A stretch of 64,000 nt of DNA from Streptomyces griseocarneus (GTDB lineage Bacteria > Actinomycetota > Actinomycetes > Streptomycetales > Streptomycetaceae). The DNA lies in contig NZ_BNBL01000014.1 in assembly GCF_014655595.1 (NCBI RefSeq), positions 1 through 64,000 on the forward strand, in the 5' to 3' direction. How positions within the stretch are numbered: the stretch's first letter is position 1; the number at the start of each line of letters is the position of its first letter. Positions 43,715-52,602 of the stretch are shown here, piece by piece. The position numbers and the translations under genes are program-made. The notes under the pieces were generated by a model. That model saw only the letters and a list, made by a program, of their open reading frames with translations. It searched no databases and had not been told where the DNA came from.

Positions 43715-44334
43715 TGTGGCTCCGAGATCTCGTTCGTGAGGTGGTAGAGGTAGCGCATGAGCGCCATCAGCGTGTCCCGGCAGGAGACGCGGTCACGCGC
43801 GTCACAGGTGAACATGGGGACCGACTCGGGCAGGTCCATGGCGGAGCGCAGTTCCGTCATGGGGTGGACGGGCGCCCCGGGGAAGGTGTTGACGGCGACC
43901 ACGAACGGGACGCCGCGTTCCTCCAGGAGCCCGATCACGTCGTAACTCACCTCCAGGCGGCGGGTGTCGAGCAGCACCACCGCGCCCAGGGCGCCTTCGA
44001 AGAGGCCGTCCCACAGGAACCAGAAGCGCTCCTGGCCCGGAGTGCCGAACAGATACAGCACCAGCTGCTCGTTGATGCTGATCCGGCCGAAGTCCATGGC
44101 CACGGTGGTTTCGATCTTGTGCTCGATGCCGGCGAGGTCGTCCACGCCGACGCCGGCCTGGGTCATCGTCTCCTCGGTGGTCAGCGGTCTGATCTCGCTG
44201 ACCGTGCCCACCAGCGTCGTCTTGCCGACACCGAACCCGCCGACGATCACCACCTTGACGGCGGCCGCCGTCGAGGAGGGAAGGATGTCCTCCTTCCTGG
44301 GGCCGGCGTATGAGTCAGAGGTTTTGTAGTCCAT
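43711..44334 (-). CDS. cvnD: Conservon GTP-binding protein CvnD
   Basis: A 207-residue small Ras-like GTPase. The P-loop is GGFGVGKT (about 32-39) and switch II is GTPGQER (97-103). The base-recognition motif is NTF rather than NKxD, as is usual for CvnD. It is thought to work with CvnA-C as a membrane complex resembling a G-protein signalling module, by analogy with S. coelicolor cvn9. Start and stop overlap both neighbours, so translation is coupled. Confidence 0.92.
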   Translation of the reverse strand: MDYKTSDSYAGPRKEDILPSSTAAAVKVVIVGGFGVGKTTLVGTVSEIRPLTTEETMTQAGVGVDDLAGIEHKIETTVAMDFGRISINEQLVLYLFGTPGQERFWFLWDGLFEGALGAVVLLDTRRLEVSYDVIGLLEERGVPFVVAVNTFPGAPVHPMTELRSAMDLPESVPMFTCDARDRVSCRDTLMALMRYLYHLTNEISEPQ

Positions 44335-44674
44335 GCATCACCGCCTCCAGGAGCTGGACATTGGGCAGGGCGGCGACCGGTACGGGGGGCCTGGCCTCCA
44401 CCTGGTCTTCCTTGAGCAGATCGGTGACCAGGACGGTCACGGTGCTGACGGGTAACGTGAGGTACGCGGATATCTCGGCGACGGAGAGCGGGTAGTCGCA
44501 CATCTGGACGATGGCGGAGTGCTCGGGCTGGAGCCCGGGGTCGGGGTCGGCCCGGGCGACGACCAGCGTCACCAGGTCGAGCTTGGCCTGCTTGCCCGTA
44601 CGGCTGCGGCCGCTGGTGATGATGTAGAGCCGGTCCGGATTGCCGGGGTCCCACGCTTTTCCGGCTTTGCTCAT
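44315..44674 (-). CDS. cvnC: Conservon DUF742 protein CvnC
   Basis: A 119-residue DUF742 protein with a winged-helix-like core: RLYIITSGRSRTGKQAKLDL, MCDYPLSVAEISAYL, STVTVLVTDLL. It is the third member of the conservon, binds the other Cvn proteins in known systems, and lacks an enzyme motif. It overlaps cvnD by 20 bp and cvnB by 4 bp. Confidence 0.92.
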   Translation of the reverse strand: MSKAGKAWDPGNPDRLYIITSGRSRTGKQAKLDLVTLVVARADPDPGLQPEHSAIVQMCDYPLSVAEISAYLTLPVSTVTVLVTDLLKEDQVEARPPVPVAALPNVQLLEAVMHGLQNL

Positions 44675-45108
44675 GCCACCGGCCCGCTGACGCGCGGCGG
44701 ACTGGTGAGATGCTCGCCGATGCGGGCCACCAGGTCGCGCATCCGCTGTCCCATCAGCCCGGCGTCCACGTCGTCGTCCGCCAGCACCGCCAGGTACGCC
44801 CCCGCGCCGGCCGCCATCAGATAGAAGAAGCCGCCGTCGACCTCGATCACGACCAGGCGCATCCGGCCGTCGCCGTTGGGGAACTCGGCGGCCACCGCCG
44901 TGGAGAGGCTCTGCAGTCCGGCGCAGGCGGCTGCCAGGCGGTCCGCGGCATCCGTGTCCGAGCCGTGCTGAGCCATGCGCAGGCCGTCCGAGGACAGCAC
45001 GATCACGTGGCGCGTCTGAGGGACGCTGGATGCCAGGTCCTTGAGCATCCAGTCCATGTTGAACCGCGGCTGCGTCACTTGGCTACTCTTTCTCGTCTGA
45101 CGATTCAT
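44671..45108 (-). CDS. cvnB: Conservon roadblock/LC7 protein CvnB
   Basis: A 145-residue roadblock/LC7 domain protein: DWMLKDLASSVPQTRHVIVL, AACAGLQSLSTAVAAEF, then FFYLMAAGAGAYLAVLA. In bacteria these act as regulators of small GTPases such as MglA or CvnD. ATG 45108 lies inside the end of cvnA (26-bp overlap). An internal methionine at MDWMLKDL is an alternative start. Confidence 0.92.
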   Translation of the reverse strand: MNRQTRKSSQVTQPRFNMDWMLKDLASSVPQTRHVIVLSSDGLRMAQHGSDTDAADRLAAACAGLQSLSTAVAAEFPNGDGRMRLVVIEVDGGFFYLMAAGAGAYLAVLADDDVDAGLMGQRMRDLVARIGEHLTSPPRVSGPVA

Positions 45109-46570
45109 CACTGTTCGGTCCCCCGGAACCCGCCGGACGAGCCTCGCCGTTGACGGCGCTCGTGAAGGCGGCCAGCCACATGCCCGGCTGCGGGGGAGGC
45201 TCGGCCGGGGGCTGGTGGCGCGGGGCGGCCGCCGGGGCCGCCGCGCCGGCCCGCACACCGCGCGCGGCCAGCCCGGGGGCCCGCCTGCGACGCTGCGGCA
45301 GCCCGCCGGAGCTGTGCGAGGCGACGGCCTGTGCGTCGAAGGGGAGGTCCGGGAGCGGCCGGCCCGGCTTCTTCCTGATCTTGGGGGGCGGCAGGGTGGC
45401 CGCCCGGGCGATCTCGCCGCCCGGCGTCGCGCTCGGGGTGGTGAGGTCCTCCGGCACGATCAGGACCGCCCGCACCCCGCCGTAGGCCGAGGGGCGCAGG
45501 GAGACCCGGAAGGCGTAGGTCTTGGCGAGCTTGCTGACGACGGCCAGGCCGAGCCGGGGGGTCTCGCCGAGGTCGTTGAGGTCGAGCCCGCGGTCGGCGA
45601 TCTCCAGCACGGCCTCGGCGCGCCGCCGGGCCTCGTCGGTGAGGCCGACGCCGGCGTCCTCGATCTCGACCGCGACCCCCGACTGGACCTCCACGGCGGT
45701 CAGGTGGACGCGGGTCTGCGGCGGGGAGTAGCGGGTGGCGTTGTCCAGCAGCTCGGCCAGCGCGTGGATCAGCGGCTCCACCCCGGGGCCCACCACGGCG
45801 ACGTCGGCCACCGAGTGGAGGTCGACCCGGCGGTAGTCCATGATCCGGGACATCGCGCCGCGCAGGACGTTGTACAGGGGCACCGGGTTCTTCCACTGAC
45901 GGCCGGGCCGGGAGCCGCCGAGCACCGCGATGCTGTCGGCGAGCCGGCCGACCAGCGCGGTCTCGTGGTCCAGGTGCAGCAGGTCGCCGAAGACCTCGGG
46001 GCTGTTGCCGTGCCGGTCCTCCATCTCGCGGAGGTCGGTGGCCTGTTGGTGCACGATCGCCTGCACCCGGCGGGCGATGTTGACGAACGCGCGGTGCGCG
46101 GACTCGCGCAGCCCCTCCTCGGCCTGCACCGCCTCCAGCACCGAACGGAGCACGGCGCGGTGGGCGGCCAGGAACGACGGGTCCAGAGAGGTGCGCGGAG
46201 CCACCTCGCGCAGGACCTCTTCGGTGGACGCGCCCTGCTGCAGCATGCGGACGGCCGCGGGGAGCAGTTCGCGCGCCAACCGCTGGGTCTCGGCCTCCTG
46301 TTGGACGAGCCGGTGGCGCAGTACGGCCTCCTGCTCGGCGCTCCGCCGGCGCAGCGCGTCGATCACCCGCCCCCGGCGCGCGGTCTCGGACGAGGTGACG
46401 GCCACCGCCAGGGTCGCCGCCGTGCCGCACCACAGGGCCGGCACGCGCGCCCCGTCGGGCGTGAGGAGGGCCGCGGCGGCCGTGCAGACCGCCAGCACGA
46501 CAGGGGGTACCAGCCATATGAGGGAGGAGGCGGGCCGCCTGCCTTGCTGTGACGATCCAGTACCAGCCAT
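45083..46570 (-). CDS. cvnA: Conservon sensor-kinase-like protein CvnA
   Basis: A 495-residue membrane protein with two N-terminal helices (SLIWLVPPVVLAVCTAAAA and the segment after it). A coiled helical region with the LHLDHETALVGRL box follows, then a GHKL ATPase domain with N-box ELLDNATRYSPP and EDAGVGL. The C-terminal 110 residues are Pro/Ala-rich. It is the sensor of the conservon. ATG 46570 has GAGGA 6 nt upstream; a longer reading to 46825 has low-complexity sequence and no support. Confidence 0.92.
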   Translation of the reverse strand: MAGTGSSQQGRRPASSLIWLVPPVVLAVCTAAAALLTPDGARVPALWCGTAATLAVAVTSSETARRGRVIDALRRRSAEQEAVLRHRLVQQEAETQRLARELLPAAVRMLQQGASTEEVLREVAPRTSLDPSFLAAHRAVLRSVLEAVQAEEGLRESAHRAFVNIARRVQAIVHQQATDLREMEDRHGNSPEVFGDLLHLDHETALVGRLADSIAVLGGSRPGRQWKNPVPLYNVLRGAMSRIMDYRRVDLHSVADVAVVGPGVEPLIHALAELLDNATRYSPPQTRVHLTAVEVQSGVAVEIEDAGVGLTDEARRRAEAVLEIADRGLDLNDLGETPRLGLAVVSKLAKTYAFRVSLRPSAYGGVRAVLIVPEDLTTPSATPGGEIARAATLPPPKIRKKPGRPLPDLPFDAQAVASHSSGGLPQRRRRAPGLAARGVRAGAAAPAAAPRHQPPAEPPPQPGMWLAAFTSAVNGEARPAGSGGPNSDESSDEKE

Positions 46571-46975
46571 CGACGTCCTCGAAGCTCTTGGGAAATGATG
46601 TGCGTGCGGCATGGGGAAATAAGGGGAGCGCCGCCCTGCCGCGAAATGCGCGGCGGCTTCTCCGGCTGCGCGGCGCAGCAGGGGGCAGCAGCGTGCTGCG
46701 GTTGCCGCAACCAGCTGTGCGAGATGGAGCGTAGCCTGTCGTGCGGTGTGACGACGTGAAGTTGTCATATTCGCAGAATGGGCTGACAGGCGAATTCGAA
46801 AGGGTTCACAATGACCCCGCACCATGCCCGCCGAATAAATCTTTGAATAGCGGAATGGGCGTTCGATTCGCTGGTGGGGTCACGCTCCCGGGTGGTTCGG
46901 CTGGCGGAACCCTGTCCACAAGCCCGGCCGACGGGTCTAGGCTCGCTGCACCACACTCATACGGGAGACACTCTT
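46571..46975. other. 405-bp divergent intergenic region
   Basis: No gene is seen. It separates cvnA from the ATPase gene. The middle (46745-46870) is AT-richer. TCCACA (46915-46920) and TAGGCT (46938-46943), spaced 17 bp, form a candidate promoter for the ATPase gene with a 5' leader of about 26 nt. The conservon promoter was not located. Confidence 0.55.
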
Positions 46976-49453
46976 ATGACGGGGCAACAGCGTGAACGAC
47001 GCCCGCACAACGCCCTGTTCGAGCGCGAGCAGGAGATCACCGCTACCCGGCAGGCCGTCGAGGCCCTGTGCGCCGGCGTCGCCGAGGGGCGGCCGGCGCA
47101 GGGCGGCCTGTTGCTGTACAGCGGGGAGGCGGGAGCGGGCAAGACGGCGCTGCTGAGCGAGCTGCGGCGGATGGCCGCCGGGTACGAGGGCTGCACCGTG
47201 CTCCACGCCCGCTGCAGCGCCTCGGGGGAGACCGTCCCCTTCCACATCGTCCGGCAGCTCCTGCAGCCGGCCCTCGCCGCCATGACGCCGGCGCAGCGCG
47301 AGGAGCTGCTCGGCGGCTGGTTCGACATCGCGGGCCCGGCGCTCGGCATCGCGCCGCCCGTCGGCCCGCCCGCCGACCCGCAGGGCGTGCGCGACGGCAT
47401 CGACTGGCTGGTCACGCAAATGGCGCTGACCCGCGCCCCGTTGATCCTGATCGTCGACGACGCGCACTGGGGCGACGCGGAGTCCCTCGCCTGGCTCTCC
47501 TCGTTCGCGGTGCGCCTCGGCGACCTGCCGCTGCTGATGGTCGTCGCCTACCGGCACGACGAACTTCCCGCCCACACCCCCGCCTTCCAGGAGCTGGTCG
47601 GCGGCCGCGGCCACCGCCCGGTCGTGCTGCACGCCCTCACCCCGCGCGCGGTGGCCGAGCTGGTCCGCGCCGCCCTGGGGGACAAGGCCGACGACCCCTT
47701 CTGCCGCGAGGTGTGGGCCGTCACCGGCGGCAACCCCTACGAGACCACGGAGCTGATCGCCAAGGCGTGCGACCGGGGCCTGAAGCCGGCCGAGGAGTCG
47801 GCGGTCCTGCTGCGCGAGCTCGGCGCCGCCGCCCGCGGCAGCGGCCTGGTGACCCGGCTGGAGCGGCTGGGCACGTCCGCCACCCGGTTCGCCTGGGCGG
47901 CCTCCGTGCTCGGCACCGAGATCTCGCCGCGCCGGGCCGCCATGCTCGCCGGGATGAGCCCCGCGGAGGCCGACGACTGCGCGGACCGGCTGCGCGAGGC
48001 GCGCATCCTGACCGGCGCCGAGACGCTGGAATTCGTCCACCCGCTGATCGCCACGGCCGTCTACCAGGCCGTCCCGCCCGCCACCCGCACCGCGATGCAC
48101 GGCCTGGCGGCCTGGGCGCTCACCAACGCCGGCCTCGGCGCCGCCGCCGCCTCGCGGCACCTGCTGGAGGTCCACCCCGACGGCGACGCGGAGCTCGTGG
48201 AATCCCTGCGCGAGGCCGCCCGCGAGCACCTCGCCGTCGGGGCGCCCGAGGCGGCCAGCCGCTGTCTGGAGCGCGCGCTGGCCGAGCCGCCGCCCCCGGA
48301 CGACCGGGCCGCCGTCCTCTACGAACTCGGCTGCTCCGCGCTGCTGACGTCCCCGCCCACCACCATCAACCACCTGCGCTCGGCCCTCGAGCTGCCCGGC
48401 CTGCCCAGGGAAGTGCGCGTCGACGCCACGTACCGGCTCTCGCAGGCCTACGCCCACAACAGCCAGCTGGAGGAGGCGGCCCGGGTGGTCGCCGAGCAGG
48501 AGGCGAACACCCCGGACGGGCCGGGACGCATGCGGCTGCAGGCCGCGCACTACCTCTGGAAGGGCATCCAGCTGGAGGAAGAGGGCGCGCACGAGCGTTC
48601 GCGGCGGCTCGCCCGGCTCGCCGACCCCCTGCAGGGCCGGGACAACGCCGAGCGGGCCATGCTCGCGCTGCGTGCCTTCGACGCGATGATCCGCGGCGAG
48701 GACGCCGTGCGGGTGACCGAGCTCAACGACCGGGTGCTCAAGGACGGCCGGCTCGACCCCGGCATGTCCTGGACCAACACCGAGTGGGGCTTCGAGATCC
48801 CCAGCGTCGTCGGCATCACCTACGCCTACACCGACCGGCTCGACCAGGCCGAGGAGCTCTTCAACGAGGCCGTGCGGTCCTTCGAGATCTCCGGATGGCG
48901 CGGCGCCCACCTGGCGTTCGCCCACGAGTTCCTCGGCATGGTCCACCTGCGGCGCGGCAAGCTCGACCTCGCCGAGGGCTTCCTGCGCGAGGGGCTGCGC
49001 CTGGCCGACCGGCTGGGGCCGGGGCTGCCCATCCAGTGGGACGGGACCTGTCTGCTCATCGACACGCTCCTCGCCCGCGGCCGGGTGGACGAGGCCCGGG
49101 TCGTCGCCGAGACGTACGCGTTCGGGCCGCCCTATCCTCCGGCGATGGTGATGCCCGACGCGCCGAGCGTGGTCGGCCGCCTGCTGCTGGCGCTCGGCCG
49201 GCGGAAGGAGGCCGTCGCGGAGCTGGAGGCCGCCGGGCGCCGGCTCGAGGAGCGCGGCCGCAACAACACCCTCTGGGCGCCCTGGGCCCTCGACCTGGCC
49301 CTGGCCGTGGCGCCCGAGGAGCCCGAACGGGCCCGGGCGCTGGCCGAGCAGGCGGTGCGCAACGCCGCCCTCTTCGGTACGGACACCGCCATGGGCGAGG
49401 CGCTGCGGCGGTCCGCGCGGGTGGTCGAGGAGCACGAGGTCTGCCCCGGCTGA
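46976..49453 (+). CDS. Large P-loop ATPase (MalT/LuxR-like STAND type), frame interrupted near the end
   Basis: The Walker A is YSGEAGAGKTALL near residue 47 and the Walker B is LILIVDDAHWGDAE. A winged-helix-like region and a long TPR-type helical array follow, as in LuxR-family STAND regulators. The frame stops at 49453, but homologous helical sequence continues in another frame to 49680. One extra C in the CCCC run at 49444-49447 would join them. Even joined, there is no LuxR helix-turn-helix. It could be a sequencing slip, a recent mutation or a frameshift site. ATG 46976 has GGGAGA upstream. Confidence 0.82.
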   Translation: MTGQQRERRPHNALFEREQEITATRQAVEALCAGVAEGRPAQGGLLLYSGEAGAGKTALLSELRRMAAGYEGCTVLHARCSASGETVPFHIVRQLLQPALAAMTPAQREELLGGWFDIAGPALGIAPPVGPPADPQGVRDGIDWLVTQMALTRAPLILIVDDAHWGDAESLAWLSSFAVRLGDLPLLMVVAYRHDELPAHTPAFQELVGGRGHRPVVLHALTPRAVAELVRAALGDKADDPFCREVWAVTGGNPYETTELIAKACDRGLKPAEESAVLLRELGAAARGSGLVTRLERLGTSATRFAWAASVLGTEISPRRAAMLAGMSPAEADDCADRLREARILTGAETLEFVHPLIATAVYQAVPPATRTAMHGLAAWALTNAGLGAAAASRHLLEVHPDGDAELVESLREAAREHLAVGAPEAASRCLERALAEPPPPDDRAAVLYELGCSALLTSPPTTINHLRSALELPGLPREVRVDATYRLSQAYAHNSQLEEAARVVAEQEANTPDGPGRMRLQAAHYLWKGIQLEEEGAHERSRRLARLADPLQGRDNAERAMLALRAFDAMIRGEDAVRVTELNDRVLKDGRLDPGMSWTNTEWGFEIPSVVGITYAYTDRLDQAEELFNEAVRSFEISGWRGAHLAFAHEFLGMVHLRRGKLDLAEGFLREGLRLADRLGPGLPIQWDGTCLLIDTLLARGRVDEARVVAETYAFGPPYPPAMVMPDAPSVVGRLLLALGRRKEAVAELEAAGRRLEERGRNNTLWAPWALDLALAVAPEEPERARALAEQAVRNAALFGTDTAMGEALRRSARVVEEHEVCPG

Positions 49454-49680
49454 CGCAGGCGCTCGAGCATCTGCGCAGGTCCCCCTGCCGCTCCGAGTAC
49501 GCGGCCGCGCTGGTGGACCACGGCGTGGCGCTGCGGCGGGCCGGGCGGTCCGGGGAGGCCGAGGCGCAGCTGAGCGAGGGGCTGGTGCTCGCGGAGGAGT
49601 GCGGGGCGGAGGGACTCGCGGCGACGGCCCGGGAAGAGGTCGCCGCGCTCGCCGGGGAAGAGGGGCAGCCGGTCCGGTAG
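49454..49680 (+). pseudogene. Out-of-frame C-terminal part of the STAND ATPase
   Basis: This stretch reads TQALEHLRRSPCRSEYAAAL, then ALRRAGRSGEAEAQLSEGL, a typical last TPR-like repeat of LuxR-type ATPases. It has no start codon or ribosome site of its own. It would be in frame with the preceding gene after a -1 shift at the CCCC run (49444-49447). It ends at a TAG without an HTH domain. Confidence 0.75.
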
Positions 49681-49716
49681 GGGACCGGTCGGCCGGGGGC
49701 CGTGGCGCGGGGCGGG

Positions 49717-50682
49717 TCAGCCCGCGCGGCGGCCCGACTTCTTGGTCGCGCTCTTGGCCGTCCCGGCCGCCTTCGTCGTCCTGGCGGTGGCGGCCTTCTT
49801 CGTCGTCGAGGAGGCGGCGGACTTCTTCGCGGCCGCGCGCTTCTTCGTCTCCGTCGTCTTCTTCGCGGCGGCCGGAGCCCTTCCCGGGGCCTTCTCGGCG
49901 GCCCCGCCCTTCTTGCCCGCCGTGTCGATGGACGCCTGCAGGGCGGCCATCAGGTCGATGACGTTGTCGGGGGCGGCCGCGGTGGCCTTCTTGGGCGCGG
50001 GCCGGTGTTCGAGGTGGGCGCTGATGAGCTCGCCGAGGGCGACCTCGTACTCGTCCTCCAGCGACTCCAGGTCGAAGTCCTCGGAGAGGGTGTCCATCAG
50101 GCTGGTGGCCATCTTGAGTTCCTGCGGGCGCACGGTGACCGAGGCGGGCGGGGCCAGGCCCGCGGGCTCGCGGATCTCGTCGGGCCAGTACATCGTGTGC
50201 AGGGTCAGCAGGTCGTCGTGGACGCGCAGCAGCGCCAGGGACTCCCGGGTGCGCAGTGCGATCTTGGTGACGGCCACCCGTTCGGTCTGCTTGAGGGTCT
50301 CGCGCAGCAGGACGTACGGCTTGCCGGCGGCGGCGTTGTCCGGCGCCAGGTAGTAGGCGCCGGACAGCCGCAGGGGGTCGATGCGGTCGGCGTCGACGAA
50401 GGCCAGGACGTCGATGAGCTTCTTGCTCGGCAGGGGCAGGCCGGCCAGGTCGCTCTTGGTCAGGACGGCGGTGTTGCCCTCGTCGTCCTCGAAGCCCCTG
50501 GCGACGTGCTCGTAGTCGATCTCCTTGCCGCACGCGTCGCAGACCCGCTTGAGGTGGATCCGGCCGCCGTCCGCGTCGTGGACCTGGTGCAGCCTGGTGC
50601 CGTGCTCCTCGGTGGCGGCGTACAGCCGTACGGGGACGGAGACCAGCCCGAACCCGATCGCGCCCTTCCACATCGTCCGCAT
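49717..50682 (-). CDS. ku: Non-homologous end-joining protein Ku
   Basis: A 321-residue bacterial Ku that binds DNA ends as a homodimeric ring and recruits LigD-type enzymes. The start MRTMWKGAIGFGLVSVPVRL and the bridge region LRLSGAYYLAPD are typical. A C-terminal tail of about 75 residues is rich in Lys/Ala (KKAATARTTKAAG), like the basic tail of mycobacterial Ku. GGAGGG lies about 10 nt before ATG 50682. It diverges from the polymerase gene with 32 bp between start codons. Confidence 0.94.
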   Translation of the reverse strand: MRTMWKGAIGFGLVSVPVRLYAATEEHGTRLHQVHDADGGRIHLKRVCDACGKEIDYEHVARGFEDDEGNTAVLTKSDLAGLPLPSKKLIDVLAFVDADRIDPLRLSGAYYLAPDNAAAGKPYVLLRETLKQTERVAVTKIALRTRESLALLRVHDDLLTLHTMYWPDEIREPAGLAPPASVTVRPQELKMATSLMDTLSEDFDLESLEDEYEVALGELISAHLEHRPAPKKATAAAPDNVIDLMAALQASIDTAGKKGGAAEKAPGRAPAAAKKTTETKKRAAAKKSAASSTTKKAATARTTKAAGTAKSATKKSGRRAG

Positions 50683-50702
50683 AGCTCGTGTCCCTCCGTG
50701 GG

Positions 50703-50708
50703 AATTAT
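50703..50708 (+). promoter_or_regulatory. Likely -10 box of the LigD polymerase gene
   Basis: AATTAT ends 6 nt before ATG 50715, which suggests a leaderless transcript. With only 32 bp between divergent genes, its -35 region must overlap the ku start codon. Confidence 0.45.
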
Positions 50709-50714
50709 CACCAT

Positions 50715-51635
50715 ATGTCCACTTCTTCGGAGCGGCAGTCCCCGGAACGGCAGGTGGTGGAGGTCGAGGGCCGCAGGCTGTCCCTCTCCCACCTCGACCG
50801 GGTGCTCTTCGCGGCCTCCGGGCACACCAAGGCCCAGATCCTGCGGTACTACGCCGGCGCCGCCCCGGCGATGCTGCCGCACGCGGCGGGCCGGGCCGCC
50901 TCCTTCGTCCGCGCCCCCGAGGGCACCGGCGGGCAGAGCTGGGTCGCCAAGACCCCGCCCAACGGATCACCCGGCTGGGTGCCCCGGGTACCGGTCCGGC
51001 ACAAGGACGGGGTGGCCGAACAGGTGATGATCGATTCCACGGCGGCCCTGATCGCCATGGTGAACCTCGGCGCGTACGAGGTGCACGTCCCGCAGTGGAC
51101 CGCCGAAGCCGGCCCCGACGGCCACGACCGCCTGGTCCTCGACCTCGACCCCGGCCCCGGCGCCGACCTCGTCGTCTGCTGCCGCGTCGCCCAGCGGCTG
51201 CGCCAGCTGCTCGCCGACGACGGGCTCACGGCCTATCCGGTGGTCTCCGGCGCCAAGGGGCTGCACCTGTACGCGCCCGTCGAGGCCACCTCCGGCCGGG
51301 CCACCGGGCACTACGCCAAGCGCCTGGCCACCTCGATGATGAACGAACACCCCGGCCTCGTGGTCGTCTCCATGACCAAGGCCGAACGCGAGGGCAAGGT
51401 GCTCATCGACTGGTCGCAGAACGCGAGCGCGAAGACCACCGCCGCCCCCTACACCGTGCGCCTGCTGCCCGACCGCCCGGGCGTCGCCGCCCCCGTCACC
51501 TGGGACGAGGTCGCGGCCTGCGCCGAGCCCGGCGAACTCGCCTTCACCCCGGAGGAGGTCCTCGACCGCCTCGACGCCCACGGCGACCCGCTGGCACCCC
51601 TCGCCGGCGACGACACCCGGGCGCCGCTGCCCTGA
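50715..51635 (+). CDS. LigD-type NHEJ polymerase (stand-alone PolDom)
   Basis: A 306-residue archaeo-eukaryotic primase-type polymerase that fills gaps at broken ends. The metal-binding DxD is D143/D145 in LVLDLDPGPG. VSGAKGLHLYAPV and DWSQNASAKTT are further LigD-PolDom signatures. It carries no ligase or phosphoesterase domain; a ligase is encoded separately on the facing strand 7 bp away. ATG 50715 is chosen; nine upstream codons to 50688 would overlap the promoter. Confidence 0.93.
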   Translation: MSTSSERQSPERQVVEVEGRRLSLSHLDRVLFAASGHTKAQILRYYAGAAPAMLPHAAGRAASFVRAPEGTGGQSWVAKTPPNGSPGWVPRVPVRHKDGVAEQVMIDSTAALIAMVNLGAYEVHVPQWTAEAGPDGHDRLVLDLDPGPGADLVVCCRVAQRLRQLLADDGLTAYPVVSGAKGLHLYAPVEATSGRATGHYAKRLATSMMNEHPGLVVVSMTKAEREGKVLIDWSQNASAKTTAAPYTVRLLPDRPGVAAPVTWDEVAACAEPGELAFTPEEVLDRLDAHGDPLAPLAGDDTRAPLP

Positions 51636-51642
51636 CAGGGAC

Positions 51643-52602
51643 TCACCCCAGCCGCGTCAGGTCCGGGCGCAGCCGGTGCCAGGTCGGGTGCCGCAGCCGC
51701 CCGCCGGCCGTCCAGCCGGAGAAGACGACCTCCGCCACCAGGCGCGGCTCGACCCAGTGCGCGCCGCTCACGTCGACCGGGCCGGTGAAGGGGGAACCGT
51801 CGCGCGGGATCACCCCCAGGTAGCGGGCCAGCTCCCCGCGTTCGTATTCGGAGAGCCCGGAACCCACGGAACCGGTGTAGCGCAGGCCGGACGGCTCCGG
51901 CAGGCCGGTCAGCACGGCGCCGGGAAGCCCGGAGAGGCGGCCCCGTCCCTCCGCCCAGCCGCCGATGACCACGTCGAGGGTGATCACGTGCTTGGTCTTG
52001 CGCCAGTCGGGTGACCGGACGCCCGGCAGGTAGCGGGACGTCAGCCGCTTGGCCAGCACCCCCTCGAAGCCGCTCGCCAGCGTGGCGTCCCACGCCTGCC
52101 GGCCGTGCCCCTCCAGATGCGCGGGCACCGACCAGTTGGGCCCCCCGAGGCCCAGCCCGTACAGCAGGGCGCGGCGCTCCCGGTAGGGGAGCTCGGTCAG
52201 CAGCGCGCCGTCGAGGTACATGACGTCGAAGAGCATCAGGTGGACGGGGCACTCCATCGCCAGGTGCGCCGCGCGGCGCGGGTTGGTGACCCCCATCCTC
52301 CGCTGCAGCAGCCCGAAGTCGGGCCGCCCCCGCTCGTCCACCACCACGATCTCCCCGTCGAGCACCACCGGCCGGCCCGCCAGCCGCTCGCCGAGCCCCT
52401 GCAGCTCGGGGTAGGTCCGGGTGGCGTCGTTGCCCGCCCGGGTGACCAGCCGCAGGGTGCCGTCGCCCGGTGCGCCGACCACGCAGCGCACGCCGTCCCA
52501 CTTGACCTCGAAGCCCCAGGACGCCTCGTCGTCCTCGGCGGGCAGCGGGGCCGGCGTGGCCAGCATGGGCCCGATCTCCGGGAGGTCGTGCGCCGGCGTC
52601 AC
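51643..52602 (-). CDS. ATP-dependent DNA ligase (stand-alone LigD-type ligase domain)
   Basis: A 319-residue ligase for end joining. The AMP-accepting lysine is K34 in EVKWDGVRC. Motifs DGEIVVVDERGRPDF, SGFEGVLAKRLTSRY and DWRKTKH follow, then an OB domain ending GGRLRHPTWHRLRPD. GTG 52602 overlaps the stop of the PHP gene (GTGA), so it is translationally coupled to that nuclease. Convergent with the polymerase gene. Confidence 0.93.
   Translation of the reverse strand: MTPAHDLPEIGPMLATPAPLPAEDDEASWGFEVKWDGVRCVVGAPGDGTLRLVTRAGNDATRTYPELQGLGERLAGRPVVLDGEIVVVDERGRPDFGLLQRRMGVTNPRRAAHLAMECPVHLMLFDVMYLDGALLTELPYRERRALLYGLGLGGPNWSVPAHLEGHGRQAWDATLASGFEGVLAKRLTSRYLPGVRSPDWRKTKHVITLDVVIGGWAEGRGRLSGLPGAVLTGLPEPSGLRYTGSVGSGLSEYERGELARYLGVIPRDGSPFTGPVDVSGAHWVEPRLVAEVVFSGWTAGGRLRHPTWHRLRPDLTRLG

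Noticed and set aside
46937..50671. 1244-codon minus-strand open frame spanning the ATPase and ku
   Set aside because: It runs through two unrelated real genes on opposite strands and encodes repetitive Gly/Arg sequence.
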